A DNA stretch of 64,000 nt from CBDAQD01 sp965275905 (GTDB lineage Bacteria; Pseudomonadota; Alphaproteobacteria; Rhizobiales; JAJFHC01), in contig CBDHYJ010000009.1 of NCBI GenBank assembly GCA_965275905.1, positions 22,787 to 86,786 of the forward strand, written 5' to 3'. A program made the translations under genes and the position numbers. Each line of letters opens with the position of its first letter. Positions within the stretch are counted from its first letter, which is position 1. The notes under the pieces are model-generated. The model did no database searches and was not told the DNA's origin. It was given only the letters and a program-made list of their open reading frames with translations. This document shows, piece after piece, positions 43,502 through 56,055 of this stretch.

Positions 43502-44902
43502 TCATGCCGTGCGATGAAGCCCGGGGAAGAGGTAGAGCTTGTCGCTCGAGAAATCGAAGTCCGGATCGTCCCAGGCGATCATCTTTCCGGGATTGAGCAG
43601 TCCCTTCGGATCAGCTTCGCGCTTGAACGCGAGCTGGACTTCGTCGGTCTGCTTCATGCCGCCTTCCTCCAGCGTGTAACGGTGCGGGTTGAAAATCGGA
43701 CAGCCGTTGTCCTCATGCAACCGCATTATGTCCTCCAGCCGCTGGGCGGTGGTGTAGCGCACCAGAGGCAGGCCGAAACAAGTGATGTTGCCGTCGAAGC
43801 GCACGAACTCGAGATGCCCCGGCACTTCCTCGCCGAACAGTTCAGTCATCTTGCGCACCAGATCGATCTGGTTCGGGAACGGGTACAGGACCTGGAGATA
43901 GGTGATGGTCGGATCGACGCGCAGGGCCCTGAGCGTGGTGTGGTTCCATGTCAGCTCGAATACGGGAGACAGGCCCTTGAGACTCTCCGCGGTGTCCGAC
44001 CGGAACAGGATTTCGCCCTTGTCCTTTGCCGTGAAGGTCAGGAAGGCGTCGACCGCGTGTGGCGCGACCATGACGGCGACGATGCTCTTCTCGCGCGGGA
44101 TGAATTTCTGGTAGCGCAGGAAATAGTCGTGCGGCACCGGTGCCGCGATCGGGGTCACCAGCTTGGTCAGGATGCCGTCCTGTCTGGCCAGCGCATTGCC
44201 GTATTCGGCGCTTGCGATGAAGTCGTCGAAACCGACCAGGACGTCGACCCAGTCGAAACTCTGGGTCAGCGGAATCTCGACCTCGGTGATGATGCCGTTT
44301 GTGCCGTACGCATGGCTGACCTTGTGCAGGTCCTCGCCGGTGAGGTCGAGAATGCGCGGTTCGGCCTCCATGGTCACGACACGCAGGCGGATAATATTGC
44401 CGAGATCGCGCAGGCCGCCCCAGTTCACCGATCCCACGCCACCGGACCCGCCCGCGATGAAACCGCCGATCGTGGCGGTGTTGTAGGTGGACGGGAACAT
44501 GCGCATTTCCTGGCCCGACTCCGCGCGCGTCGCCCTGTCGATTTCAGCCAGGATGGCACCCGGCTCGACCACGAGCCGTCCCGGCGCGATCTCCCTGATC
44601 GCGGTCATCTTTGCGAGATGCAGGATCACGCCTCCCGAGAGCGGCATGGCCTGGCCGTAGTTGCCGGTGCCCGATCCGCGCGTGGTCACGGGGATGTCGT
44701 GGGCGAAACAGGCCTTGAGCACGCGGACGACCTCCGCTTCGTCGCGCGGGGTCACGACGAGGTCGCCGGTGACGTCGTCGAGCTGCTCCTTCAGGACCGG
44801 GCTGTACCAGAAAAAGTCGCGGCTGCGCTGGCGGACGATGGCGGCGTTGTCCTCGATCTCCAGGCCTTCGAGGTCCTTCCTGAGGGCGTCCAGCGCTGTC
44901 AT
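43502..44902 (-). CDS. FAD-linked oxidase (PCMH-type, GlcD/D-lactate dehydrogenase family)
   Basis: A 466-residue flavoprotein with a PCMH FAD-binding domain (VTTRGSGTGNYGQAMPLSGG, then the strongly conserved TIGGFIAGGSGGVGSVNWGGLRDLG) and a C-terminal FAD-linked oxidase domain ending DPKGLLNPGKMI. Related enzymes oxidise 2-hydroxy acids such as D-lactate or glycolate. ATG 44902 overlaps the deaminase stop by 4 bp (ATGA), so these two are translationally coupled. The likely substrate is a product of the upstream deaminase pathway, which is an inference from linkage. Confidence 0.82.
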   Translation of the reverse strand: MTALDALRKDLEGLEIEDNAAIVRQRSRDFFWYSPVLKEQLDDVTGDLVVTPRDEAEVVRVLKACFAHDIPVTTRGSGTGNYGQAMPLSGGVILHLAKMTAIREIAPGRLVVEPGAILAEIDRATRAESGQEMRMFPSTYNTATIGGFIAGGSGGVGSVNWGGLRDLGNIIRLRVVTMEAEPRILDLTGEDLHKVSHAYGTNGIITEVEIPLTQSFDWVDVLVGFDDFIASAEYGNALARQDGILTKLVTPIAAPVPHDYFLRYQKFIPREKSIVAVMVAPHAVDAFLTFTAKDKGEILFRSDTAESLKGLSPVFELTWNHTTLRALRVDPTITYLQVLYPFPNQIDLVRKMTELFGEEVPGHLEFVRFDGNITCFGLPLVRYTTAQRLEDIMRLHEDNGCPIFNPHRYTLEEGGMKQTDEVQLAFKREADPKGLLNPGKMIAWDDPDFDFSSDKLYLFPGLHRTA

Positions 44903-46224
44903 CGGGTAACCTCCATTAGATCGTCGAGCTCAGCGTAGCTCGGCAGATGTCTCTCGACCGGTGCGCCCTCACGCAGGATCAGCCGGTCGGACTGCGGACG
45001 CGCCAGCAATTCGGTGTAGCTGCGCGCCCGGAACAGCACGAAATCCGCCGACAGGCCGACGGCGATGCGTCCGGTCTCCGGCAGTCCCATGATGTCCGCG
45101 GGCGTGCGGGCGATGGCGTTCGGCCAGTCGGCGACGGGATGATCGAGATGCAGGATCCGGGTCGCCTCCCGGAACACCTCGAGCATGTCGAGATCGCCGT
45201 AAGCATAAAACGGATCGCGGGTATTGTCGCTGGCAACCGCAACGTCGATGCCGCGCGCCTTCAATTCGTGCAGCAGCGTCACGCCGCGCCAGCGCGGCGT
45301 TACCCCGGTCCTGCGGTCCTGGAGGTACATGTTGCACATGGGCAGGCTGACAACGGCAAGCCCCGCCTGGGCCACGCGGTCGAGGACGCGCAGGGCCTCA
45401 TCGTCGGGCTTGCGGGAAAGCGAACAGCAGTGACCGACTGTAATCCGGCCCGGAAAGCGGTGCTCAAGCGCTTTCTCCGCGATCAGTCCGAGACCGTTCG
45501 CGGACGGGTCGTCGGTCTCATCGGCATGGAAATCGAGATCGAGGCCGCGGTCCATCGCCGCGGCGAACACGCGGTCGAGCAGGGTTTCGACGTCCGGCGC
45601 CATGTAGGCCACCGTTCCGAGCACCCCTTCCGACTTTGCAACGAGATTGGCGATTTCGTTGAGGAAGGCGACGTCCTCGGCGGCTTCGATGCCGAACAGG
45701 CTGACCGCCTGCAGGTCGATGCGCCCGCGCCACTCGTTGCGCATTTCACGGAAGACGGGCCAGGAGATGGAGTGCTGCGGCGGAATCGAGTCGAGATGCG
45801 TCCGCAGGGCCCGTGTGCCGTGCGCATAGGCGCAACGAAGCGAGAAGTCCATGCGGCGGCGAACGTCGTCAGCGGACCAGTTCGCTTCCCGGTCCGCGCC
45901 TACCGATTCCAGAGCACCCGTGAACGTGCCATCCGGATTCGGCTTGCGCGGCCAGATGTGCCCCTTGTCGATATGAGTGTGCATGTCGGCGAAACAGGGC
46001 ATCACGATGGCCGATCCGAGATTGACCTCGTGGGTCCCGAGTGCCACCGGGCCACCAGGGGTGCCGATGGCGGATATCGAGCCTTCGCTGACAAGGATGT
46101 CGACGAGGCAGAGTCCGTCTGCATCGGCGAAGGTGATGGTGCCGTCCAGCAGACACTGGGGCACGCGCGCGTTGCGCAGGGCGACGGACTGACTGCCGTC
46201 GAATGTCGGGATCCCGTCCATCAT
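44899..46224 (-). CDS. Cytosine deaminase-like amidohydrolase
   Basis: Metal-dependent deaminase of the amidohydrolase superfamily, CodA/TRZ-ATZ branch. The metal-binding motifs are FADMHTHIDKGHIW (HxH), DFHADETDDP, GHCCSLS and ASDNTRDPFYAYGDLDMLEV, all typical of bacterial cytosine deaminase. ATG 46224 is chosen as start: it falls 4 bp after the permease stop, with GAGGGA about ten bases upstream, and gives 441 residues. Coupled to an NitT/TauT-type ABC importer, it would deaminate an imported pyrimidine or related amino-heterocycle. Cytosine, creatinine-like or thiamine-pyrimidine substrates cannot be separated from sequence. Confidence 0.82.
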   Translation of the reverse strand: MMDGIPTFDGSQSVALRNARVPQCLLDGTITFADADGLCLVDILVSEGSISAIGTPGGPVALGTHEVNLGSAIVMPCFADMHTHIDKGHIWPRKPNPDGTFTGALESVGADREANWSADDVRRRMDFSLRCAYAHGTRALRTHLDSIPPQHSISWPVFREMRNEWRGRIDLQAVSLFGIEAAEDVAFLNEIANLVAKSEGVLGTVAYMAPDVETLLDRVFAAAMDRGLDLDFHADETDDPSANGLGLIAEKALEHRFPGRITVGHCCSLSRKPDDEALRVLDRVAQAGLAVVSLPMCNMYLQDRRTGVTPRWRGVTLLHELKARGIDVAVASDNTRDPFYAYGDLDMLEVFREATRILHLDHPVADWPNAIARTPADIMGLPETGRIAVGLSADFVLFRARSYTELLARPQSDRLILREGAPVERHLPSYAELDDLMEVTR

Positions 46225-46228
46225 GACA

Positions 46229-47089
46229 TCACACGTCCCTCGACAGAGCGCTCTCGTGCCATTTGCGGAGCAGCAGATGGGACAGCATGGAAAAGAACCC
46301 AAAGATCAGAATGCCGGTGAAGGAGATCAGGATCAGGGCGGCGAACATGCGTGGCACGTTGAGCCGGTAACCGGCTTCCAGGATCCGGAAGGCGAGCCCC
46401 GAACCGGTGCCGCCGGTGCCGGCCGTGAATTCCGCCACGATGGCGCCGATCAGTGAAAGTCCGCCGGCAATCTTCAGCCCGCCCAGGAAATAGGGCATGG
46501 CCGACGGCAGGCGCAGATAACGCAGGACCTGCCAGCGTGACGCGCCGTAGAGCTTGAACAGGTCGCGCAGATTGTGATCCGCGCTGTTGAGCCCGAGAGT
46601 GGTGTTGGACAGGATCGGGAAGAAGGCGACGATCCAGGCACAGATCAGGAGGCCGGCGGTCGTCGAGTCGACGTAGATGAAGATCAGCGGCGCAATCGCA
46701 ATGATCGGCGTGACCTGGAGCACGACAGCGAAGGGGAACAGGCTCGCCTCTATCCACTTCGACTGAGTGAAGAGAACGGCCAGACCGACGCCGCCCGCGA
46801 CCGCGATCGCAAGCGCGCCGAAGGTGATCTTGAGCGTGGTCAGCAATGCGGCCGAAAGCACGTCCCAGTCCGTGATCAGGGTTTCGATCACAAGCAGCGG
46901 GCCCGGAAGGATGTAGGGCGGGATTTCATTGATCCGCACCAGGGCTTCCCATCCGGCCAGGGCGGCGAGGAAGACAATGACCGGCAGCACGTAACGGCCG
47001 ATCTGCTGCCTCCGCCGGGCGCGCTCGCGCTCGGCTTCCTGCCGGTCGACGCCAGTCTCTGTTGGCGGTTGCGCTTCAATCGCTGTCAT
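46229..47089 (-). CDS. ABC transporter permease, NitT/TauT (SsuC-like) family
   Basis: A 286-residue inner-membrane permease. ATG 47089 overlaps the ATPase stop by 4 bp; upstream open frame is not conserved. It contains about six hydrophobic segments and the EAA loop (LRDLFKLYGASRWQVLRYLRLP). It works with the adjacent ATPase and binding protein; relatives carry nitrate, sulfonates, or pyrimidines. Confidence 0.88.
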   Translation of the reverse strand: MTAIEAQPPTETGVDRQEAERERARRRQQIGRYVLPVIVFLAALAGWEALVRINEIPPYILPGPLLVIETLITDWDVLSAALLTTLKITFGALAIAVAGGVGLAVLFTQSKWIEASLFPFAVVLQVTPIIAIAPLIFIYVDSTTAGLLICAWIVAFFPILSNTTLGLNSADHNLRDLFKLYGASRWQVLRYLRLPSAMPYFLGGLKIAGGLSLIGAIVAEFTAGTGGTGSGLAFRILEAGYRLNVPRMFAALILISFTGILIFGFFSMLSHLLLRKWHESALSRDV

Positions 47090-47901
47090 GGCGCCAGCTC
47101 CATGGCTTCGTGCAGGGCGTCGGACGCTTCGCGGCAGTGCCGGGCATATTCGGGCGAGGTCCGGAACGCGTCGCCGCGCGGATAGGCCGCCTCGACCCCC
47201 AGTTCCTTGTAGACCCGCCCGGGCCGGGCCGCCATGACAATGATCCGGTTGGACAGGAACACGGACTCGAACACGCTGTGGGTCACGAAGATGACCGTCC
47301 ATCCTTGCGTCTGCCAGAGCTCAAGCAGGTCGTCATTGAGCCGGAAGCGGGTGATCTCGTCGAGCGCGGCAAACGGCTCGTCCATGAGCAGCAGACTGGG
47401 CTTGGTGACAAGCGCGCGGGCGATCGAGACCCGCATCTTCATGCCGCCTGAGAGTTCCCTCGGATAGGACTTTTCGAAGCCGTCGAGATGAACCCGGGCA
47501 AGCGCGTCCATGATCTCGTCGGTGACGGCCCTGCGGCCGGCACCCTTCAGCTTGAGCGGCAGGTAGACGTTGTCGAACACCGTCGCCCAGGGCATCAGCG
47601 TCGGTTCCTGGAATACGAAGCCGATATCCGTGTCGCCGGCTCCGGCGGTGTGGCCCTCCGGCCAGTTTATGCGGCCCGTGGTCGGGTGAGTGAGCTCGGA
47701 GATCAGGCGCAGCGCGGTCGACTTGCCGCATCCCGACGGGCCCAGCAGGCTCAGGAAATCTCCCCTGTTGACGGTGAGGGAGAGATCCTGAAGCGCCACC
47801 GTTCCGTTGGAGAAGGACTTGCCGACGTGCTCCAGCGTCAGGAGAGGGCGCGGTGATGCAGCCTCCTGCGGCTGTTCAACCTCGCCGGCAAGCGTCTGCA
47901 T
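47086..47901 (-). CDS. ABC transporter ATP-binding protein, SsuB/TauB-like
   Basis: A 271-residue ATPase: Walker A LLGPSGCGKST, Q-loop FVFQEPTLMPWATV, signature LSGGMKMRVSIARAL, Walker B LLLMDEPFAALDE and H-loop VTHSVFES, the last being characteristic of the nitrate/taurine importer class. It is the cytoplasmic motor of the importer formed with the flanking permease and the binding protein 52 bp upstream. Confidence 0.9.
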   Translation of the reverse strand: MQTLAGEVEQPQEAASPRPLLTLEHVGKSFSNGTVALQDLSLTVNRGDFLSLLGPSGCGKSTALRLISELTHPTTGRINWPEGHTAGAGDTDIGFVFQEPTLMPWATVFDNVYLPLKLKGAGRRAVTDEIMDALARVHLDGFEKSYPRELSGGMKMRVSIARALVTKPSLLLMDEPFAALDEITRFRLNDDLLELWQTQGWTVIFVTHSVFESVFLSNRIIVMAARPGRVYKELGVEAAYPRGDAFRTSPEYARHCREASDALHEAMELAP

Positions 47902-47953
47902 GTTGCCTCCTCAAGCACAGACCGTTCGGAATGCGGTGCATCGGCGGCTCCGC

Positions 47954-48970
47954 TCAGTTGGCTCCGAGCTTCTTCTTGAGATCGAGGCCCAGCCCCTGGT
48001 TGACGAACTGGAGCGTGTAGGTGGCCTGGAGGTCGAGGCCCGGCTTGACCACGCCCGCCTTGACCATCTTGTCGTAGAAGCTCTTGTGGCGCGCGTCGGT
48101 CATGGCGCCGATCCCGAGCTTCATCGTGTCGCCGGAATCGACGATGCCGTATTCCTTCAGCTTGTTGATGGAGAAGGCGATCTGGGCATCGGACATGTCC
48201 GGGTTGTCCTTCTGAATCAGGGCATTGGCGGCCTTGTTGTCGCCGTAGAGGTAGTTGACCCAGCCGATGATCGAACCTTCCACGAAGCACTTCACGACGT
48301 CGGGCTTGTTCTCGATCAGCTCGTTGCGGGTCTCGATTGTCGTCGAATAGGTGTCGAAACCCTGATCGGCGATCAGAAACAGATTGGGCTTGAAGCCGCC
48401 CTGGGTCTCGATCGCGAACGGCTCCGAGGTGATATAGCCCTGCTGTCCCAGCCGCTTGTCGGCCAGGAACGGGGCCGGGTTGTAGGTGTAGGGCCGGCGC
48501 TGCTCCGGCTTGAACCCGAATTCGGAGATCATCCACTGGTACCAGCTCTGGTAGGCCTGATCGCCGACCAGCAGGTTGATGCCCTTGAGGCTCTCGAAGG
48601 TGTCCAGCCCCTGGCCCGGATGGGTCATGATGACCTGCGGTTCTTTCTGGAAGGACGCGGCCACGATCTTGATCGGGATCTTCTGCTCGATGGCGTTGAA
48701 GGCCTCGAGCATGCTGCCGCCCATGTGGAAGTCGATCTTGCCGGCGATCAGCAATGCGCGGTTGTTGACCTGCGGCCCGCCGGTCTTGATCGAGACATCA
48801 AGGCCGCACGCCTTGTAGGTGCCGTCCGCGACCGACTGATAGAAACCGCCGTGCTCTGCCTGAGCCAGCCAGTTGGTGCCGAATGTGACCTTTTCCATGG
48901 CCTGCGCGCCGAAGGCCATCGCGCCGAGAATGGCGGCTCCCAGCATCGCTGTCCTGCGAAGGTGTTTCAT
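47954..48970 (-). CDS. ABC substrate-binding protein, NMT1/THI5-like
   Basis: A 338-residue periplasmic binding protein of the NMT1/SsuA fold. Start ATG 48970 has GGGAG about eight bases upstream and a signal peptide (RRTAMLGAAILGAMAFGAQA). The mature domain reads FGTNWLAQAEHGGFYQSVADG, a segment typical of members that bind pyrimidines and pyrimidine precursors, which agrees with the cytosine-deaminase-like enzyme in the operon. It is the first gene of the ABC-deaminase operon; the 221-bp gap before it (to the creatininase end) likely holds the promoter. Confidence 0.85.
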   Translation of the reverse strand: MKHLRRTAMLGAAILGAMAFGAQAMEKVTFGTNWLAQAEHGGFYQSVADGTYKACGLDVSIKTGGPQVNNRALLIAGKIDFHMGGSMLEAFNAIEQKIPIKIVAASFQKEPQVIMTHPGQGLDTFESLKGINLLVGDQAYQSWYQWMISEFGFKPEQRRPYTYNPAPFLADKRLGQQGYITSEPFAIETQGGFKPNLFLIADQGFDTYSTTIETRNELIENKPDVVKCFVEGSIIGWVNYLYGDNKAANALIQKDNPDMSDAQIAFSINKLKEYGIVDSGDTMKLGIGAMTDARHKSFYDKMVKAGVVKPGLDLQATYTLQFVNQGLGLDLKKKLGAN

Positions 48971-49191
48971 GATCCCGTCTCCCTGTTTTGTCCCAAGCAC
49001 TTTGCAGTCCTGATTCCGCGGACATGGTCCGCGGAACTGCGCAGCTCGCGCACCGGCATTTCAAACGCCGGTCGTCGCGCTCCAACACTGCCTGGATCGT
49101 CCACCCGTTGCGGTTTTTCTGTTTGTGTCGTCAGCCGCTGGGCGGATTGTCGCCGCTCTAGAAAGACGTTGTCAATTGCCCGCCCGGTTTT

Positions 49192-49989
49192 TTACCGGCG
49201 GCGGATGCGGGAAAGCGGGAAACGGGAGGTTTCGGCGACGAGAGTGGCGAAGGCGCCGGTGACATGATCGACGATCGCCTTGCCGATCTCGGGTGTTGCT
49301 GCGGCGGCGTCTCCGGCGACGCCCGCCGGGTGAATGTCCTGGGCCTGCCAGGCGATGCCGACGCCGCCGAGGTATTGCAGACGCTCGTAGTCGCCCTCGA
49401 TCTCGACCATGGCCGGGACGAAATCTTCAGCCTGGTCCATGCGCACGAGATCCGGGCGCAGGTGAAGCATGATCGAGGTTTCGACCAGGCCGCCGTGGAT
49501 GCCGTGCCTGACCTCATGATCGGAAACCAAGCCTTCGGGCAGGCCCATGTGCCACCAGTTGCACATCACGGCAAGCATCTCGTGGCGCACGCGGAGGTCG
49601 CGGGTCACGATATCCATGATCTGGGGCTGGCCGCCATGGGCATTGATGAAGATGATCTTGCGGATACCGGCACGGTGAACACTGTCGCCGATTTCCGTCC
49701 AGTTCCGGATCAAGGTTTCCGCCGAATGCGTGAGCGTGCCCGGATAGGCCAGGTGCTCGTTCGACTTTCCGACTGAGGAGAGCGGCAGCAGAAGGGCCGA
49801 GAAACTGCCGTCGAGTTTCTGCAGACCGCGTCGTGCCATTTCGTCGGCGATGCAGGCGTCGGTGGCGACGGGAAGATGCGGACCGTGCTGCTCGATCGCC
49901 CCGACCGGTAGAACGGCGACGGTCGTCTCGGGATCGAGAGACTCGAAATCCGTGGTGGTAAGGTCTTGCCAGAAACGGAAGGCCGTCAT
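49192..49989 (-). CDS. Creatininase-family amidohydrolase
   Basis: A 265-residue metal hydrolase of the creatininase/MftE/ArfB family, acting on cyclic or linear amides. Metal-binding motifs: VGAIEQHGPHLPVATDACIA, FINAHGGQPQI and HGGLVETSIML. ATG 49989 has AGGAG seven bases upstream. It starts 39 bp from the divergent RidA gene, and it precedes the ABC-deaminase operon, so it may open a ring produced by the deaminase pathway. Precise substrate (creatinine, formamidopyrimidine or other) is not determined. Confidence 0.85.
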   Translation of the reverse strand: MTAFRFWQDLTTTDFESLDPETTVAVLPVGAIEQHGPHLPVATDACIADEMARRGLQKLDGSFSALLLPLSSVGKSNEHLAYPGTLTHSAETLIRNWTEIGDSVHRAGIRKIIFINAHGGQPQIMDIVTRDLRVRHEMLAVMCNWWHMGLPEGLVSDHEVRHGIHGGLVETSIMLHLRPDLVRMDQAEDFVPAMVEIEGDYERLQYLGGVGIAWQAQDIHPAGVAGDAAAATPEIGKAIVDHVTGAFATLVAETSRFPLSRIRRR

Positions 49990-50028
49990 TAGCGTCTCCT
50001 GGTGAACGGCAGAGAGGAGCAATCAGTC

Positions 50029-50415
50029 ATGGCGGAACATCATACACCGGACACGATCAGGGCACCCTTCGCACAGTACAGCCACGGTGTCGAGGTTCCG
50101 GCCGGTGCGCGGACCCTGTTCTGCTCGGGCCAGCTCGGCATCGCGCCCGACGACCGCATCCCGGAAGACGCCGCGGGGCAGACCGAACTGTGCTTCGAGA
50201 ACATCAAGGCGATCCTGGCGTCCGCCGGCATGACCATGGCCGACATTATCCGGATCAATGCCTATGTAACGGGCCGGGAACACCTGCCCGAGTATATGGC
50301 GGTGCGGGATCGTTACATCTCCTCGCCGCCGCCGGCGTCCACGCTCATGATCGTATCCGGGTTCGCGCGGGCAGAGTTCGTCGTGGAAGTCGAGGTGATC
50401 GCCGCCGCCGCGTGA
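50029..50415 (+). CDS. RidA/YjgF family enamine-imine deaminase
   Basis: A 128-residue RidA-fold protein that in known members hydrolyses reactive enamines/imines or aminoacrylate. Visible family features: LFCSGQLGIAPD, AGQTELCFENIKAILASAG, VTGREHLPEY and a C-terminal FVVEVEVIA. RidA members with hydrolytic activity have a key Arg near the end; here the equivalent region reads GFARAEFVVEVE, with Arg present nearby. ATG 50029 is favoured over GTG 50002. It is divergent from creatininase, similar to nucleobase-degradation (Rut-type) gene sets that contain RidA homologues. Confidence 0.85.
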   Translation: MAEHHTPDTIRAPFAQYSHGVEVPAGARTLFCSGQLGIAPDDRIPEDAAGQTELCFENIKAILASAGMTMADIIRINAYVTGREHLPEYMAVRDRYISSPPPASTLMIVSGFARAEFVVEVEVIAAAA

Positions 50416-50421
50416 TCCGGT

Positions 50422-51246
50422 CTACCGGGCGTCCGCCGCGCAGCGGAAGCCGACCATGTTGAGGCTGATGTCAGGCGGATTGCCGTGACGGTAGCTGGTG
50501 CGCAGGCAGTACGGATTGTTGCCCCAGCCGCCGCCCCTGATCACCCGCCAGTCCGGCCGGCCGGGAAACGGCGTCGTGGTCCACTCCCAGACGTTGCCCG
50601 CCATATTGAGCACGCCGTATGGGGACGCGCCTTGCGGAAAACTCATCACCGGTGACGTCAGCCGATAACCATCGCGGGCATCGGCCGCACAGCATTTGAC
50701 GGTGCCGAAATTGGCTGTCCTCTTACCATCCGGCGCTTCGGGCGCGGCGTTGCCCCAGGGATACTTGCGGCTGTCGGTTCCGCGGGCTGCGAGTTCCCAT
50801 TCGTTCTCATCAGGCAGGCGCATGCCGTAACGGGCGCAGAATGCCCGTGCGTCGTTCTGACTGACCTGAATCACGGGGTGATCGTCCAGACCATCCACGC
50901 TCGAGCCCGGTTCATGCGGCGAACGCCAGGAAACACCAGGAATAGGCCGCCACTTATCGGTCCAGACAAAGGCGCGCCGGCCGTTTTCGGCTTCGGTGAC
51001 ATGACCGGTTTCCTTTGCAAAGCGCGCAAACTGCCGGTTCGAGACCTCGTGGCGCATGATGCGGAAGGCTTTGACCGTGACGTCGCGGGGCTTTTCGTTG
51101 GCGTCACCGTCCGGGTCGCCGATCGTGAACGTTGCACCTGGGATCGGCACCAGGTCCCAGTTTTCTGGCGTTTGTGACGAGGCTGGCGGGATTGCGGCGA
51201 TTGCCGCCAGGGCGATGACGGCCGCGCAGGAACGGCGGATGTGCAT
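50422..51246 (-). CDS. SUMF1/FGE-fold exported protein
   Basis: A 274-residue exported protein with signal peptide (HIRRSCAAVIALAAIAAIPPASS) and a complete SUMF1 (formylglycine-generating enzyme-like) fold: VPIPGATFTIGD, RHEVSNRQFARFAKETG, HPVIQVSQNDARAFCARYGMRLP, NEWELAARG, NMAGNVWEWT, RVIRGGGWGNNP and GFRCAADAR. The paired active-site cysteines of true FGE are not seen in the region after GGGWGNNP (only one Cys), and no sulfatase is nearby, so it is probably not a sulfatase activator. The convergent RidA gene ends 7 bp away. Confidence 0.8.
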   Translation of the reverse strand: MHIRRSCAAVIALAAIAAIPPASSQTPENWDLVPIPGATFTIGDPDGDANEKPRDVTVKAFRIMRHEVSNRQFARFAKETGHVTEAENGRRAFVWTDKWRPIPGVSWRSPHEPGSSVDGLDDHPVIQVSQNDARAFCARYGMRLPDENEWELAARGTDSRKYPWGNAAPEAPDGKRTANFGTVKCCAADARDGYRLTSPVMSFPQGASPYGVLNMAGNVWEWTTTPFPGRPDWRVIRGGGWGNNPYCLRTSYRHGNPPDISLNMVGFRCAADAR

Positions 51247-51490
51247 GTCGGAAGACTTTCCCATAGGGAAAGCTAGCGGCAATCGCGACACTCGGAGATG
51301 ACAATGTCGCGATCCGCGTTCCAGGTTTCCTCAAATTTCGGCAAAATCACGCCGATATTGCGAGAATTGCCACAAACGACTTAACTGAACGTCCATTTTA
51401 GATCCAAGGGTGTGTTTGGAATCGGGAATGGCACCCCATATGTCATGGACGGCCACCTCCGATGCCAAGGAAATAATGGAGTGAAGACCC

Positions 51491-51976
51491 ATGAACGATA
51501 GAATTCTCCCCCAACTTGCTCTGGCCGCCGCGGTCGCAGGCTTGATGTCGATTGCCGGCACCAGTCCCAGCCAGGCCGGCAGTGTGCAGGTCGGGGTGCT
51601 TAACTGCACCGTCTCAGGTGGCACGGGTTTCATCATTGGGTCGACCAAAAACCTGATCTGCACCTTCAAGCATGCCGGCGGGCGCCGCGAGACCTATTCC
51701 GGCACGATCCGCAAGTTCGGGATCGATATCGGCAGCACCGACAGAAGCTACATTTCCTGGGCGGTGTTCGCGCCGTCGAAAAAGGTCCGCTCCGGCGCGC
51801 TGTCCGGCGGATATGGCGGTGTCTCGGCAGAAGCGACGGTCGGCGCCGGCATTGGTGCCAATGCCCTGATCGGGGGCTTTGACAAGTCCTTCACGCTGCA
51901 ACCGCTGAGCCTTCAGGCGCAGTCCGGCCTCAACATCGCAGCGGGCATCGCGTCTCTCGACTTGCGGGCGCGCTAG
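51491..51976 (+). CDS. DUF992 family exported protein
   Basis: A 161-residue protein with signal peptide (LALAAAVAGLMSIAGTSPSQA) followed by the DUF992 pattern: VQVGVLNCTVSGGTGFIIGSTK, YSGTIRKFGIDIG, SGGYGGVSAEATVG and GANALIGGFDKSFTLQPLS. The family is confined mostly to alphaproteobacteria and has no known function; it is likely a periplasmic beta-rich protein. A strong terminator follows. The 244 bp upstream hold no other gene. Confidence 0.88.
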   Translation: MNDRILPQLALAAAVAGLMSIAGTSPSQAGSVQVGVLNCTVSGGTGFIIGSTKNLICTFKHAGGRRETYSGTIRKFGIDIGSTDRSYISWAVFAPSKKVRSGALSGGYGGVSAEATVGAGIGANALIGGFDKSFTLQPLSLQAQSGLNIAAGIASLDLRAR

Positions 51977-52008
51977 GCCGGCCCCCCAACAGCAATTTCA
52001 CAGACTTT

Positions 52009-52043
52009 AAGGCCTCCGGCAGAAACCCTGCCGGAGGCCTTTT
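52009..52043 (+). terminator. Rho-independent terminator after the DUF992 gene
   Basis: A perfect 14-bp stem (52009-52022 with 52028-52041), a five-base loop and a TTTT end. One of the clearest terminators in the window. Confidence 0.92.
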
Positions 52044-52090
52044 CGCGCCGGCTTGCCCGCGCATTTCCAGCAATTGCCTGCGACCCGGCG

Positions 52091-52106
52091 TTAAGCGCCG
52101 ATTAAT
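52091..52106 (+). promoter_or_regulatory. CtrA-like box before the hybrid histidine kinase
   Basis: TTAA at 52091, seven bases, then TTAA at 52102: an exact TTAA-N7-TTAA match about 93-108 bases upstream of the kinase start. It suggests that this sensor kinase belongs to the cell-cycle/CtrA regulon. Confidence 0.5.
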
Positions 52107-52198
52107 CATAAACTGTGAAACTCCCTCAACGATTCGGTAACCATGGGGCTGGCGTGCCGCGCGGACCGCGATGTCCGCGGCGTGCCGGGGTGTAAAGA

Positions 52199-56047
<3,849 letters not shown>

Positions 56048-56055
56048 ACGGGACT

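Noticed and set aside
50422..51246. Formylglycine-generating enzyme (sulfatase activator)
   Set aside because: The active-site cysteine pair is missing and no sulfatase gene is nearby.
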